The translations under genes were made by a program, and so were the position numbers. The notes under the pieces were generated by a model. It had not been told where the DNA came from. It worked only from the letters and a program-made list of their open reading frames with translations, and did not search any database. A stretch of 64,000 bases of DNA from Physella acuta (Eukaryota > Mollusca > Gastropoda > Physidae): contig NW_026733095.1 in NCBI RefSeq assembly GCF_028476545.1, positions 124,001 to 188,000 on the forward strand, in the 5' to 3' direction. Shown here in pieces: positions 48,519 through 59,951 of this stretch (its first letter is position 1; each line of letters begins with the position of its first letter).

Positions 48519-49234
48519 TACGGTTGTAAACACACGCATGTGCAGTACCATCGAAAACATCGCCGCGATGAAAAGTCATAGTTTCTCTCCATTGTGCATG
48601 CGTATCTTATTCCGGCTAGCATCGGCCTATTTTTAATGATTTTAGCTTAATGTATTTCTCCTAGTTTTTCCTATCTAGATTATAGTTTTACACGTCATTC
48701 TAGCTCCCCTACCATTATTTTTGTACCAATCACTATAATGTTCAACACAAGCTTCGTAAACACAGGATACATTCAAGTTTTTAATTCCGACCAGACCCCT
48801 ACGTCTTTCCTCTCTCTCTCTCACCATCCATTAAACTTTAACCCACATCAAAGGTGAAACATCAAGTGCTAAAAAAATCAATGAAAGAAAATTAAATTTT
48901 AGAATCCCAGAAAAAAATCTAGCAGGCTCTTGTGATGTGTTGGTGCTTTGAAGTGTTCCACTCCCGGCAGTCGTTGATAAATTAAACAAGGTCTTTGATC
49001 GTCAGATCGTAGACACCAAGACAAAGATGCTCGGGTTAAGAAAGCAGTGTTTATTTCCCTTTAGCTTTTAGGAGCAGCGGTTTAAAATTTTGTATTGTTA
49101 CATCACTTCTATTAGAGAGGTTTATTACGTCCGCCTACAGTTTTATGAATTGTAGGTCTATTGATACTGGTATAGACAGTACCCAATCCTTATGGAACAC
49201 AGTTGTTCTCGTACATTAGTTCTTGTGACATTAC

Positions 49235-49378
<144 letters not shown>

Positions 49379-49740
49379 TGTATAAGTTGCGTTGTATAAC
49401 CAAATTTTTAGCTAAAATGTATGTTTTTAATAAGAAATATTCGACTCTAAGTAAATGGATCCCGAAATATATATTATATACACAGTCTTTGTTATAAAAC
49501 AAACGAGAAAGACAACGAACCCAAGAGAAAAATAGGCGACGGATAAGAAACAAAAAAAAATGATTGGAAATTCCAAAGTTTTCGATGGCAAACTTTTTTC
49601 AACAATCTTGAAATCTCGGACTTAGCCCCAGGCCGTACACAGAAACACTAGTCTAATGGGTTTGTTTTTCCATTCTCTTGGCCAGATAACATCTTCACGT
49701 CACACTCACAGGCCAATGTGGCAGGTTGTGTTTATGGACA

Positions 49741-49754
49741 GGGGGGGGGGGGGG
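49741..49754. repeat. Poly-G run and GTGTTTATGG-type repeats
   Basis: A G-run sits within a loose repeat of GGCAGGTTGTGTTTATGG-type words covering about 49720-49945, just before the hAT-type element. Confidence 0.7.
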
Positions 49755-51129
49755 CTGGCAGATTGTGTTTATGGGGGGTAGTGGGTGTGTGGGGTGTGTG
49801 GCAGGTTGTGTTTAAGGGGTGGGGGTTGAGGGTGGAAGGTTTTGTTTGTTAAAGTCGGGTGGGGGGGGGGTCAGTTTATGGGAAGGTGAAAGATAACACA
49901 AGCAGGTTGTGTTTTGAGGTGAGCGATAGGTTTTGATTTTGGAAGGTGTGTTTGTTGGTGGGTACAGTGGCGGATTAAGGGGGGTGCTGAGGGGGCTGCA
50001 GCCAGGGGCCCCCGATTTTTAGGGGCCCCAAAATTTCCTTTTTCAATCATAGTAAATTTCCCTTTAAATTGAAACCTTTGGGTTTTTTGTTTTTTTTACT
50101 ATAAAAGTAAAAGCCAATGTTTTAATATCTGAATGACAAGTTTATTTCAATTTTTGATCAAAATATAAAACTCGAGCACATACTTTAGTATAAATACCAG
50201 CCCGGACATCATTTGCTTATAACAATAAATTGGGTTGATTTTAGAGTTAAAAGCAAAAACAGCGGTCGAACTCTGACACATAAATGACATGCATCTGGTA
50301 TGAATACTAAATGATTTAAACTTTTAAAAACATTTATAGGGCTTTCCTTTTAGTGAACGTTAATATCGGGTTTACATGCCAGGGATGACGTTCTTTAAAA
50401 ATGGACGCCTGTGGAAATCCAACTTTTTGTGGGTCTCATAAATGAATGACACCTAAGAGGATGTAGGTGTGGGTTGTTGTTTTTTACGCTAATACCGTGC
50501 TTACTGTTTTAGTTGGGCCTAGTTTAACCTCTGTATGTTATTGATAATTTCCTACATAATGTGGTTTGATATTCTTTGTTTTCTTTTTGCGTCTATAATC
50601 AAACAAGTGCCACCAGTCTTTAAGGGCTGCTCTGTAACGACAGTATAATATTCTCATGGATATTTATGTTTGTTCAAGGTTAGTCTGCATTTCCAGCTTT
50701 CTCATGCCCAATATAAATTATTGAATGACAGTTCAATAACTATCGTGACACGGATACACAGGCTCAGGAGTTTGACTAACATTAGCCAGGGAGGTCTCGA
50801 CGTAGTGAACTCCAACTAAATGGCAAACTGTGGACAAAATAAGTCTCACGACGATGTTGGTTTGAAACACTACATGATGGTCGCTTATCCATCCGTAGGC
50901 TCTATCCAGGCTTTACTTCCCCCACCACCAGACGCGAGAAATCGTCTTACCGTCTGGTACCCGGCTAGATCGCGGGGCAGAGGTCGGAAACTTCTACAAG
51001 CTTAAAATAAACAGTCATATATTTAGTGATACTGACGTAGCAGATGGATCTCGTCTGTGTTTTGTTAGTGTGTGTGTCGTGGTAATGGGTGGGGACAACA
51101 TATAATCATGATAAAAATGAGTACATGTT

Positions 51130-52087
51130 AGGGATCGGCGTGGTTGAGTCGGAAAGCTCGTCGATGCTTAACTGAAATGTCTCGAGTTCAAATCCTCGGG
51201 CAGATGAGGCTCGTTAACTGGGGATAGCCACTCTTCTATGAGAGACAACTCCAAAATCAAACATCTGCTGTAGTTTGTTCTTGGTTGGGCAAAGGCTATG
51301 GATACACATTAAAATAAACCGGGAGTGATCTCCCCTAAGCTTTCTCGAATATTCTTATATAAAACAACAGGGGATGGGAACTCCATTTTAAATACTTAAA
51401 GTTTTTGAAATAGAATAAAATCTAGTAGAAAAAAGGATTGCACACCAAGTGAACGCCAAATGAAATGTGCATAATAGTGCGCAATATTATTAGTACTTTA
51501 TAAATTTACATGCGTATTTTTGAGAAATCAGAAACAGCGTAAATTAGTACTTCCGGTCAACGGAAATTACTCAAAATTTGACTGAAGGTAGAGAATTAGA
51601 ACTTTTACGTACATGTGAAATTTCATTTATCTATCTGAAATAGTACTCAAGTTATAGGCTTTTGAAAAATTCAAAGTAGAAAAAGTACCACTTCTGGTTA
51701 TCGGAAATCGCTCAAAAGTTGATACGGATCTACGATTTTGATAAAATACTTATATATGAAATTTCATCAACCTAGCTGTAACGGTACTCACGTTATCGTT
51801 TTTACACACAGACACATACACAGACACACAGACACACAGACATACTGACAAGATTGCAAAATTATGTTTTTCCGTATCAGTGAGGTTTAAAACGTCGAGA
51901 TTTGTAAAAATCTCGATTTTTTTTTACAAGACTTTCTCTATACGAGAAAGTAAAAAGAAAAGCAAGCTGAAATCAGAGTCAATGGTCTCAATGGCGCCTA
52001 ACCAGTTGACACGTATACTTAATTGTATTTGAGGGGATCCCTTCCAACACTAAAATTAAGATCGAAGAAGAAGAGAAGAAGAAGAAG
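51130..52087 (+). mobile_element. SINE (family 2), interrupted
   Basis: The tRNA-like head has box-A-like TGGTTGAGTCGG and box-B-like GAGTTCAAATCC. The body continues GGGCAGATGAGGCTCGTTAA, TTGTTCTTGGTTGGGCAAAG, is broken at about 51310, resumes with GAAAAGCAAGCTGAAATCAG at about 51957 and AACCAGTTGACACGTATACT, and ends in an (AAG)n tail. It matches the copy at 6989-7290. Confidence 0.88.
51315..51950. mobile_element. Repeat element inserted in the SINE, about 636 bp
   Basis: Interrupts the SINE between two TAAAA pentamers (51310-51314, 51951-51955) that may be a target duplication. It has an internal direct repeat (about 51540 and 51680; CGGAAAT...CTCAAAA and TGAAATTTCAT blocks). Near the right end it has an ACACAGAC-type simple repeat, and it ends in CTTTCTCTATACGAGAAAG, a small palindrome. 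CTTTCTCG also occurs near the left side at 51340. Family unknown. Confidence 0.55.
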
Positions 52088-52225
52088 GTTAGATGTTTGT
52101 ATCCAATTTACCGCTCATTGAACACAATTGACAGCTTTTTAAATTAGCAGTTTTGTAAATATCGGTGTCGAATGTTCCTATAAGTTATAAATAATCCATT
52201 AATATATTGAATGGTATGCTGATTA

Positions 52226-52227
<2 letters not shown>

Positions 52228-52322
<95 letters not shown>
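52228..52322. repeat. (TA)n microsatellite inside hAT-type element
   Basis: About 47 TA units with one TACA interruption, placed directly beside the right subterminal GGGGCCC block of the element. Confidence 0.95.
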
Positions 52323-52324
<2 letters not shown>

Positions 52325-52388
52325 CAGGGGCCCCCAAAAAGTTTCAGCCCGGGGCCCCGCCCAAGCTTAATCCGCCCCTGGGTGGGTA

Positions 52389-53098
52389 GGGTGGGGAGGG
52401 TATTTAAGGGTGGGGGAGGGGGGTTGTTTGTGAGTGGGGTAGGACCGGGAGGGAGGGAACTAGCTGATTATGCCGGGTGTAGACGGAAAGAATCTGATTA
52501 TTATGTTTGGAACATTTTGACACGAACTTTGGAAGCAGCGAAATACATCCTATGTTTGGAACATTTTGACATGAACTTTGGAAGCAGCGTATCTGATTTA
52601 ACTTATTTTTTACCGTTTTAATTGAAACTCTAGATTTAAAATCACAGATACAGGCTACACACTAGAGCCCTGGGTGATAACGTATTCAAACCAGCAGAGC
52701 CGGCGTTTAATTAACAATGCTGCATTAGGTCATTGAATCTAATGGAAGAAAATTTAAAGGCAACAGTCTATATGGCTTTATCCACCCCCACCCCCACCCC
52801 CACCCCCCAAAAATGTTTAAACCATATAATATACAATGACTTGCACTGGTCTGTTAGTTAGCAGTTTCGTTTTAAGTAAGAAATAGTGGAAATATTACTT
52901 GATTAAGGTTTCATATAATGCACGATTGAAATAATAGACAAAATGTTATTGCAAGGGTGAGTGTCGTTAGTAGGTAGGTTAATGCTGACAGCTGTTGTCT
53001 ATCAGAAAATTAAGTAATATGTTGTAAACACATCAAGGTAGTTCAGTGAAGACAGAAGACACCAAGAGATGAATCTGACAGAAACAATATTTTATAGT
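52389..53098. other. Gene-free stretch with a short direct repeat
   Basis: The 51-bp stretch at 52501 beginning ATGTTTGGAACATTTTGACA is repeated almost exactly at 52552. A CCCCCA simple repeat lies at 52783-52808. No coding similarity. Confidence 0.6.
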
Positions 53099-53178
53099 GC
53101 ACTGATGAGGTGCATTGGTGAGGTGCATTGGTGAGGTGCACTGGTGAGGTGCACTGGTGAGGTGTACTGGTGAGGTGC
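53099..53178. repeat. 13-bp tandem repeat
   Basis: About six copies of GAGGTGCATTGGT or the CACTGGT variant. Confidence 0.9.
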
Positions 53179-53186
53179 GCTAGTAA

Positions 53187-53442
53187 TAGGCATAGCTTTA
53201 TCAAGCGCATCAAAGGCGCTCGTTTGCTAACCCGAAAGAATCGAATTCAAATCTCGGACTGGAGCCTTTAGAACATCCATGAGTCCACTCAGCTCTAATG
53301 GGTACCTGAATCACGTGAGGGAAAGTAAAGGCGGCAAGACACAGTGCTGACCACACAATCCTTTCATATGCCGATGTCAAGAACCGTATGAACTCTACTT
53401 CATTATTAATCGTTTGGTCTGAAAGGGGAACTTTACCTTTAC
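53187..53442 (+). mobile_element. SINE (family 1), best-preserved copy
   Basis: The tRNA-like head at 53187-53255 contains TCGAATTCAAATC as a box-B-like word. The body has AATGGGTACCTGAATCACGT, GAGGGAAAGTAAAGGCGGCA, AGTGCTGACCACACAATCC, ATGAACTCTACTTCATTA and CTGAAAGGGGAACTTTACCT. Confidence 0.88.
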
Positions 53443-53490
53443 ACAGGTGCACCGACTACGAAATGTACAGTTTCTACTGCAAGGTGCACT

Positions 53491-53705
53491 CAGAGGCGTA
53501 GCAAGGGGGGGGGGGGGGGCGGGGGGGGGGGGACATATGTCCCCGGGCGCCGACCTTAGGGGGGGGCGCCAAATTGAAAGTTTGAGGGGGGGGGGGTGCA
53601 AATGAAAAGTTCGAGGGGGGGGGTGCAAATCGAAAATTTGCTCCCGATGGGGGCGCCAAATTGAAAGTATGTCCCCGGGCGCCGGGAAGGGTCGCTACGC
53701 CTCTG
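53491..53705. mobile_element. hAT MITE, 215 bp
   Basis: The left end CAGAGGCGTAGCAAGG and right end, reverse complement CAGAGGCGTAGCGACC, are terminal inverted repeats. Perfect 8-bp target duplications GGTGCACT lie at 53483-53490 and 53706-53713. The interior has G-runs and repeated GTGCAAATCGAAA words shared with the element at 58313-58580, so the two are one family. Confidence 0.94.
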
Positions 53706-53713
53706 GGTGCACT

Positions 53714-54748
53714 ATATATAAATATAAGGCCAGTAGCACCATATAATATGTAGTGTAGCTGGTATGAACAGCCGTACGCCCACTGCCAGTCATGTGAGCA
53801 CCACAAAAAGTAACACCACATAAAGCAGCACCACAAAAGTAGCACCACTTGATTTTGCAGGCTAACACACTCTCGCTCACACACATCAGTAGGAGCAACG
53901 TTACACAGTTTTTACCCACTATCTGTACCAAGTGTTGCTGTCAAAATATCGCAAACCCACTCCATGTAAACATCTTTTAACCTCGACACTCCAAGCGAGG
54001 GCTTTAGAAAAACGGAATTCTATTCGCCGCACAAAAGATGCATTCAACCAATTGGTCGGTGCCACAGGGCGTGCTAGAGTAGAGTCTAGGCACGTTTCTT
54101 TATCGTATCAAGCATAGGCGTAGGACTTAGCGGTCTATGGTAGAGTTACTTCCCATATCAAGCATATGCCAAGAACTACGCGCTCTATGCTAGAGTTACT
54201 TCCCATATCAAACATAGGCCTTGACTATGCTCAAAAGACAACCGTGTTTAACAACAGCTAGAGACCACGCCCTAGAGAGTACAATACAGTTATACAACGA
54301 CGTGCTGTGCAGGAACCAGCAGTAAATCATGGTCGTGCCGAACTGTAAATATATATTGAAATCTGTGGTAAATATGTACTACATCAAGTTTTAACATGTG
54401 TGTATTGTAACTACATGTAAATATGTATTACACCCATCTGTAAATACAACTCCGCCAAAATTGTTCCCCAAAAAGTGGTAGGGTTAAGCGTGGGGCTAGC
54501 TATCCTGTTTCGTTAAAAAAAACAAAAAGCCACAGAAGATGTAAATACATCAATCAATGCGATGTCAACTTGGTTGAGGAGGTTCCTCGTTAGAAGAACA
54601 CATAATACACACTGGCTTAAGCATCCAGGAAGCTAGTTAGATGACACAACTGCTGGCGCTCAAATAAAAACCAGATTAGGGACATTCAATATCAGGGAGC
54701 ACAGAGCATCCCACTAGGTTAGAAAAAGTACAGGCACCATAGAGAACA
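53714..54748. other. Gene-free stretch with short local repeats
   Basis: Local duplications include AGAGTTACTTCCCATATCAA (54144, 54194) and loosely repeated AGCACCACAAAAGTA words (53800-53850). Weak LINE-like sequence may begin at about 54540 but is only recognisable from 54749. Confidence 0.5.
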
Positions 54749-54805
54749 AAAAATGGCAAAGCAACTGGTCCAGATGTCACCCCACCAGAGGCACTCAAAG
54801 CAGAC
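54749..54805 (+). mobile_element. LINE reverse-transcriptase fragment
   Basis: Nineteen codons read KNGKATGPDVTPPEALKAD, the conserved K(N)GKA(T/A)GPD...PPE.LK motif at the start of the RT domain of non-LTR retrotransposons. The frame has a stop four codons upstream. The fragment ends abruptly where the 32-bp minisatellite begins. Clade not assigned. Confidence 0.7.
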
Positions 54806-56045
54806 CCAGTGGTGGAAGGGCTATGGGTTTACAGGTCCCAATGGTGTAAGGGCTATGGGTTTACAGGTCCCAATGGTGTAAGGGCTATGGGTTTACAGGT
54901 CCCAGTGGTGTAAGGGCTATGGGTTTACAGGTCCCAATGGTGTAAGGGCTATGGGTTTACAGGTCCCAGTGGTGTAAGGGCTATGGGTTTACAGGGCCAA
55001 TGGTGTAAGGGCTATGGGTTTACATGGTCCAATGGTGTAAGGGCTATGGGTTTACATGGTCCAATGGTGTAAGGGCTATGGGTTTACATGGTCCAATGGT
55101 GTAAGGGCTATGGGTTTACAGGTCCCAATGGTGTAAGGGCTGAGGGTTTACAGGTCCCAGTGGTGTATGGGCTGTGGGTTTACAGGTCCCAGTGGTGGAA
55201 GGGCTATGGGTTTACAGGGCCCAATGGTGTAAGGGCTATGGGTTTACAGGTCCCAATGGTGTAAGGGCTATGGGTTTACAGGTCCCAATGGTGTAAGGGC
55301 TATGGGTTTACATGGTCCAATGGTGTAAGGGCTATGGGTTTACATGGTCCAATGGTGTAAGGGCTATGGGTTTACATGGTCCAATGGTGTAAGGGCTATG
55401 GGTTTACATGGTCCAATGGTGTAAGGGCTATGGGTTTACATGGTCCAATGGTGTAAGGGCTATGGGTTTACAGGTCCCAATGGTGTAAGGGCTGAGGGTT
55501 TACAGGTCCCAGTGGTAAGGGCTATGGGTTTACAGGGCCCCATGGTGTAAGGGCTGTGGGTTTACAGGGCCCCATGGTGTAAGGGCTATGGGTTTACAGG
55601 GCCCCATGGTGTAAGGGCTATGGGTTTACAGGGCCCCAGTGGTGTAAGGGCTATGGGTTTACAGGGCCCAGTGATGTAAGGGCTATGGGTTTACAGGTCG
55701 AAGTGGTGTAAGGGCTATGGGTTTACAGGGCCCCAGTGGTGTAAGGGCTATGGGTTTACAGGGCCCCATGGTGTAAGGGCTGTGGGTTTACAGGGCCCCA
55801 TGGTGTAAGGGCTATGGGTTTACATGGTCCAACGGTGTAAGGGCTATGGGTTTACAGGGCCCAGTGATGTAAGGGCTATGGGTTTACAGGTCCCAATGGT
55901 GTAAGGGCTATGGGTTAACAGAGCCCAGTGGTGTAAGGGCTGTGGGCTGTGTTCCCTCTAAGCTGCGCGGTTGCGCGGCCGCGCAGTAGTTTTGCACACT
56001 AGCTTTTTCCCCGTAGAGGGAATGTTGGCCGTGGGTTTACAGAAA
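54806..56045. repeat. 32-bp minisatellite, about 36 copies
   Basis: The unit contains AATGGTGTAAGGGCTATGGG, TTTACA and then one of GGTCCC, GGGCCC or TGGTCC. Variants occur in runs (for example TGGTCC copies at 55020-55100 and 55310-55450), which shows block amplification. It is interrupted by an 81-bp MITE at 55947-56027. Confidence 0.97.
55947..56027. mobile_element. Tiny hAT-like MITE inside the minisatellite, 81 bp
   Basis: The left end CTGTGTTCCCTCTAAGC and the right end, reverse complement CAACATTCCCTCTACGG, are imperfect inverted repeats. They are flanked by GCTGTGGG (55939-55946) and GCCGTGGG (56028-56035), an 8-bp duplication with one difference. A GCGCGGCCGCGC core is self-complementary. 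Confidence 0.7.
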
Positions 56046-56159
56046 GAGCCGCCCTAAACGTAATCAGAGGTATGTAGATCTGCTCGTCATGTGATTCACA
56101 TGAAGAAGTCAAGAAATCAAGTTTAAATACGTGCTACATTCAAACTGTAAATACTTGTT

Positions 56160-56405
56160 ACAACTAGCTGTAAATGTGTAGCACACAACTGTAAATATAT
56201 ACTACTCCAACCAGTAAAAATGTGCTACAGCCTCCAGTAAATATGTGCTACAGCCACCAGTAAATATGTGCTACAGCCACCAGTAAATATGTGCTACAGC
56301 CACCAGTAAAAATGTGCTACAGCCTCCAGTAAATATGTGCTACAGCCACCAGTAAAAATGTGCTACAGCCTCCAGTAAATATGTGCTACAGCCACCAGTA
56401 AATTC
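56160..56405. repeat. 23-bp minisatellite
   Basis: About nine to ten copies of CAGTAAATATGTGCTACAGC followed by CAC or CTC; the TAAAAATG variant alternates. Confidence 0.95.
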
Positions 56406-56711
56406 TCGCTACTCCCCTCTGCCCCGTGATTATGGAGCAAGTTATAATTTAGTGCCCCGAACACGACGCCAGAACAACTCTCCAACAATTGTTATCTTGG
56501 TGGATCCCCCAATATGTGCAGACGATAGGCGCAGTAAATAACCGGCAGACGACACGTAAACGGCAATTACAGGATCAGCTCATACTATACCAGATCCCCT
56601 TCAAACCAACGGTGGACTTATTAAAGCTTGCTGGTACAGGGAGTGACGTATGCCGTGTCAACAGTACCAACAGGTCTAAGATAAGGAAACCAGGCCAGAC
56701 TGAAGGAATGT

Positions 56712-57872
56712 CAGGTCCATAAAACTAGGTGCACTATGTCAGGTCAATACAACTAGGTGCACTATGTCAGGTCCATACATCTAGGTGCACTATGTCAGTT
56801 CCATGTGCACTATGTCAGGTCCATACAACTAGGTGCACTTTGTCAGGTCCATACAACTAGGTGCACTATGTCAGGTCCATACAACTAGGTGCACTGTGTC
56901 CATACAACTAGGTGCACTGTGTCAGGTCCATACAACTAGGTGCACTATGTCAGGTCCATACAACTAGGTGCACTATGTCAGGTCCATACAACTAGGTACA
57001 CTAGGTCAGGTCCATACAACTAGGTGCACTATGTCAGGTCCATAAAACTAGGTGCACTATGTCAGGTCCATAAAACTAGGTGCACTATGTCAGGTCCATA
57101 CAACTAGGTGCACTATGTCAGGTCCATACAACTAGGTGCACTAGGTCAATTCCATATAACTAGGTGCACTAAGTCAGGTCCATACAACTAGGTGCACTAT
57201 GTCAGGTCCATAAAACTAGGTGCACTATGCCAGATCCATACAACTAGGTGCACTAGGTCAGGTCCATAAAACTAGGTGCACTATGTCAGGTCCATAAAAC
57301 TAGGTGCACTATGTCAAGTCTGTAAATCTAGGTGCACTATGTCAGGTCCATACAACTAGGTGCACTATGTCAGGTCCATACAACTAGGTGCACTATGTCA
57401 TGTCCATACAACTAGGTGCACTATGTCAGGTCCCTACAACTAGGTGCACTATGTCAGGTCCCTACAACTAGGTGCACTATGTCAGGTCCCTACAACTAGG
57501 TGCACTATGTCAGGTTCGTAAAACTAGGTGCACTATGTCAGGTCCATACAACTGGGTGCACTATATCAGGTCCCTACAACTAGGTGCTCTATGTCAGGTG
57601 CATACAACTAGGTGCACTATGTCAGGTCCATACAACTAGGTGCACTATGTCAGGTCCGTTGCACTATGTCAAGTCCATACAACTGAGTGCACTATGTCAG
57701 GTCCGTTGCACTATGTCAAGTCCATACAACTGAGTGCACTATGTCAGGTCCATACAACTAGGTGCACTATGTCAAGTCCATACAACTGAGTGCACTATGT
57801 CAGGTCCGTTGCACTATGTCAAGCCCATACAACTGAGTGCACTATGTCAGGTCCATAAAACTAGGTGCACTA
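56712..57872. repeat. 28-bp minisatellite, about 40 copies
   Basis: The unit contains GGTCCATACAACTAGGTGCA and CTATGTCA. Deletion variants are common near the right edge, where GGTCCGTTGCACTATGTCAA forms a second-order repeat (57640-57830). Confidence 0.97.
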
Positions 57873-58304
57873 GAAAAGTGGTTGCTTGTATAAAACGAAT
57901 CGTCTCAGAGTACATTCCTTGAACAAACAATTACCTTCATTTACTTTTTAACACAAATTAACGTGTTGTATTGGGGAGTTTAGGAGTCAGCTGATTTAGA
58001 CTCTATAGTGAAGGAAGGTGCACAGTTTGTAATATAAAATAACGAAGTGGCTGAGTTTCATTGGGCTGCAATACAGTTAATCGATTGATTTAGCAAGATA
58101 AGATTGTGAATGTATTGAGCAGCATCGAATAAGACGTGAAAATAAATTTAGCAATGCCAGATGTCACGGTGAATCAGAATATGTAAATTTATTGTTTTAT
58201 TATTGACGTCTAAATCTGGCTTTATGCTAATTTTTTTAGACGGTATTTCTGTCATGTATTGTTCTGTATGTCTGTCATATATTGTACTGCATGCCTGTTA
58301 AGGA
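57873..58304. other. Gene-free stretch
   Basis: AT-rich, apparently unique sequence with no coding similarity. A loose TGTCTGTCATATATTG-type duplication lies at 58250-58295. Confidence 0.55.
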
Positions 58305-58312
58305 CTGGTTGT

Positions 58313-58580
<268 letters not shown>

Positions 58581-58789
58581 CTGTTTGTCCTGTATTACAA
58601 GTCTGTCATGTACAGCACTTGACAACATATCCCCTGTTGTCCAGCATTCCCAAGCAGGATCATCGAATGTAAGATCATGTTATGTAAGATCCTCTAGAGT
58701 ACGATCATTTACACCACGACACAACAATATATATTACCAAGCGTTGTTTTATCATCCTAAATAAACCAAGCGGAAACAACGCAATAAAT

Positions 58790-59155
58790 CAATGAAATGA
58801 TTGAGTATCACACGGCCAGCAATGATTGAAATGATTGAGTATCACACGGCCAGCAATGATTGAAATGATTGAGTATCACACGGCCAACAATGATTGAAAT
58901 GATTGAGTATCTTCATCTCACGGCCAGAAATGATTGAAATGATTGAGTATGTTCATCTCACGACAAGCAATGATTGAAATAATTGAGTATCACAAGGCCA
59001 ACAATGATTGAAATGATTGAGTACCACACGGCAAGCAATGATTGAAATGATTGAGTATCACACGGCCAACAATGATTGAAATGATTGACTATCTTCATCT
59101 CACGGCAAGCAATGATTGAAATGATTGAGTATCACACGCCAGCAATGATTGTCGT
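58790..59155. repeat. 34-bp minisatellite
   Basis: About ten copies with ATGATTGAAATGATTGAGTA and TCACACGGCCAGCA. A longer variant replaces TCACACGG with TCTTCATCTCACGG, as in three copies. Confidence 0.95.
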
Positions 59156-59814
59156 TATGCACCAGGAGACTCGTGTTGCTGTAATTAATCTTAACCCGGT
59201 AATTAACCGTAACGCGCCTAGTTAAGCGTCTCTTCCTCAATTTTTTTTGGCTTTAATTACAATTCTCATCCCTCCCCCCCCCCCTCCTTTCATCCCCTGC
59301 GGCCGTATCAGCCATACAAGACCCCAGCCAAGACAACAAATGAACACGTTTGAAACAAAACTTGCCTTCAAAGTACAAACCTCACTAATTAAGCTAATTA
59401 ATTCTCATTAGCCGTGTCCAACTTTACCTCCCGTCCACCCCTGACCTTGCTAATTAACCCCCCTTCCCCCCCCCCCAGGTATAAAACAGAACATCAAATA
59501 TTGGACGAGGCTATTGAGTGAAACGAAGTTAACAACTGCATATTTATGCTGAATCAATATATCAAACCTAGGCATGAGGTTCTGGTTTTGTAATAGCCAT
59601 ATGTAAATAGGCTTAGGCTTTCATTGACCGTCTGCTCATATCGACTTTCACATACGTATGCGATCTTAAGAGGGCTCATACACACTAACACGAGGTGTGT
59701 AGACCTTCAAACATAGGAAACATACAAGTAGCGGGCACAAGATCCTGAAACATACACATATACAACACACATAGAACAAATCATGTCTATTGACACACCT
59801 ACAAACACCAACAA
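59156..59814. other. Non-repetitive block rich in TAATTA words
   Basis: No coding similarity. At 59170-59470 the sequence is unique and dense in homeodomain-type cores (TAATTA, TTAATTA, TAATTAAGCTAATTAATTC), with two C-runs (about 59274-59284 and 59468-59478). It could be an enhancer-like element; this is inference from composition only. Confidence 0.3.
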
Positions 59815-59951
59815 ACTTGTGACAAAACATTACACACAACACATACAAACACCAACTGACAAAACATTACACACACCACATACAAACTTCTGACAAAACA
59901 TTACACACAACACATACACACTTCTGACAAAACATTACACACAACACATAA
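59815..59951. repeat. CA-rich tandem repeat
   Basis: About four copies of a 32-39 bp unit with CTGACAAAACATTACACACA and ACACATACAAAC. Confidence 0.88.

Larger units (their letters stand above)
49965..52380. mobile_element. hAT-type DNA transposon, 2.4 kb, with nested insertions
   Basis: The left end CAGTGGCGGATTAAG and the right end, reverse complement CAGGGGCGGATTAAGC, are terminal inverted repeats. Perfect 8-bp target duplications GGTGGGTA lie at 49957-49964 and 52381-52388. GGGGCCCC-rich subterminal blocks follow each end. No transposase frame was seen, so it is non-autonomous. A SINE (51130-52087), a further insertion inside that SINE and a TA microsatellite lie within it. Confidence 0.92.

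Noticed and set aside
51130-51200. Possible tRNA gene
   Set aside because: Box A and B words are present but no cloverleaf with an acceptor stem fits, and the sequence continues into a SINE body shared with 6989-7290.
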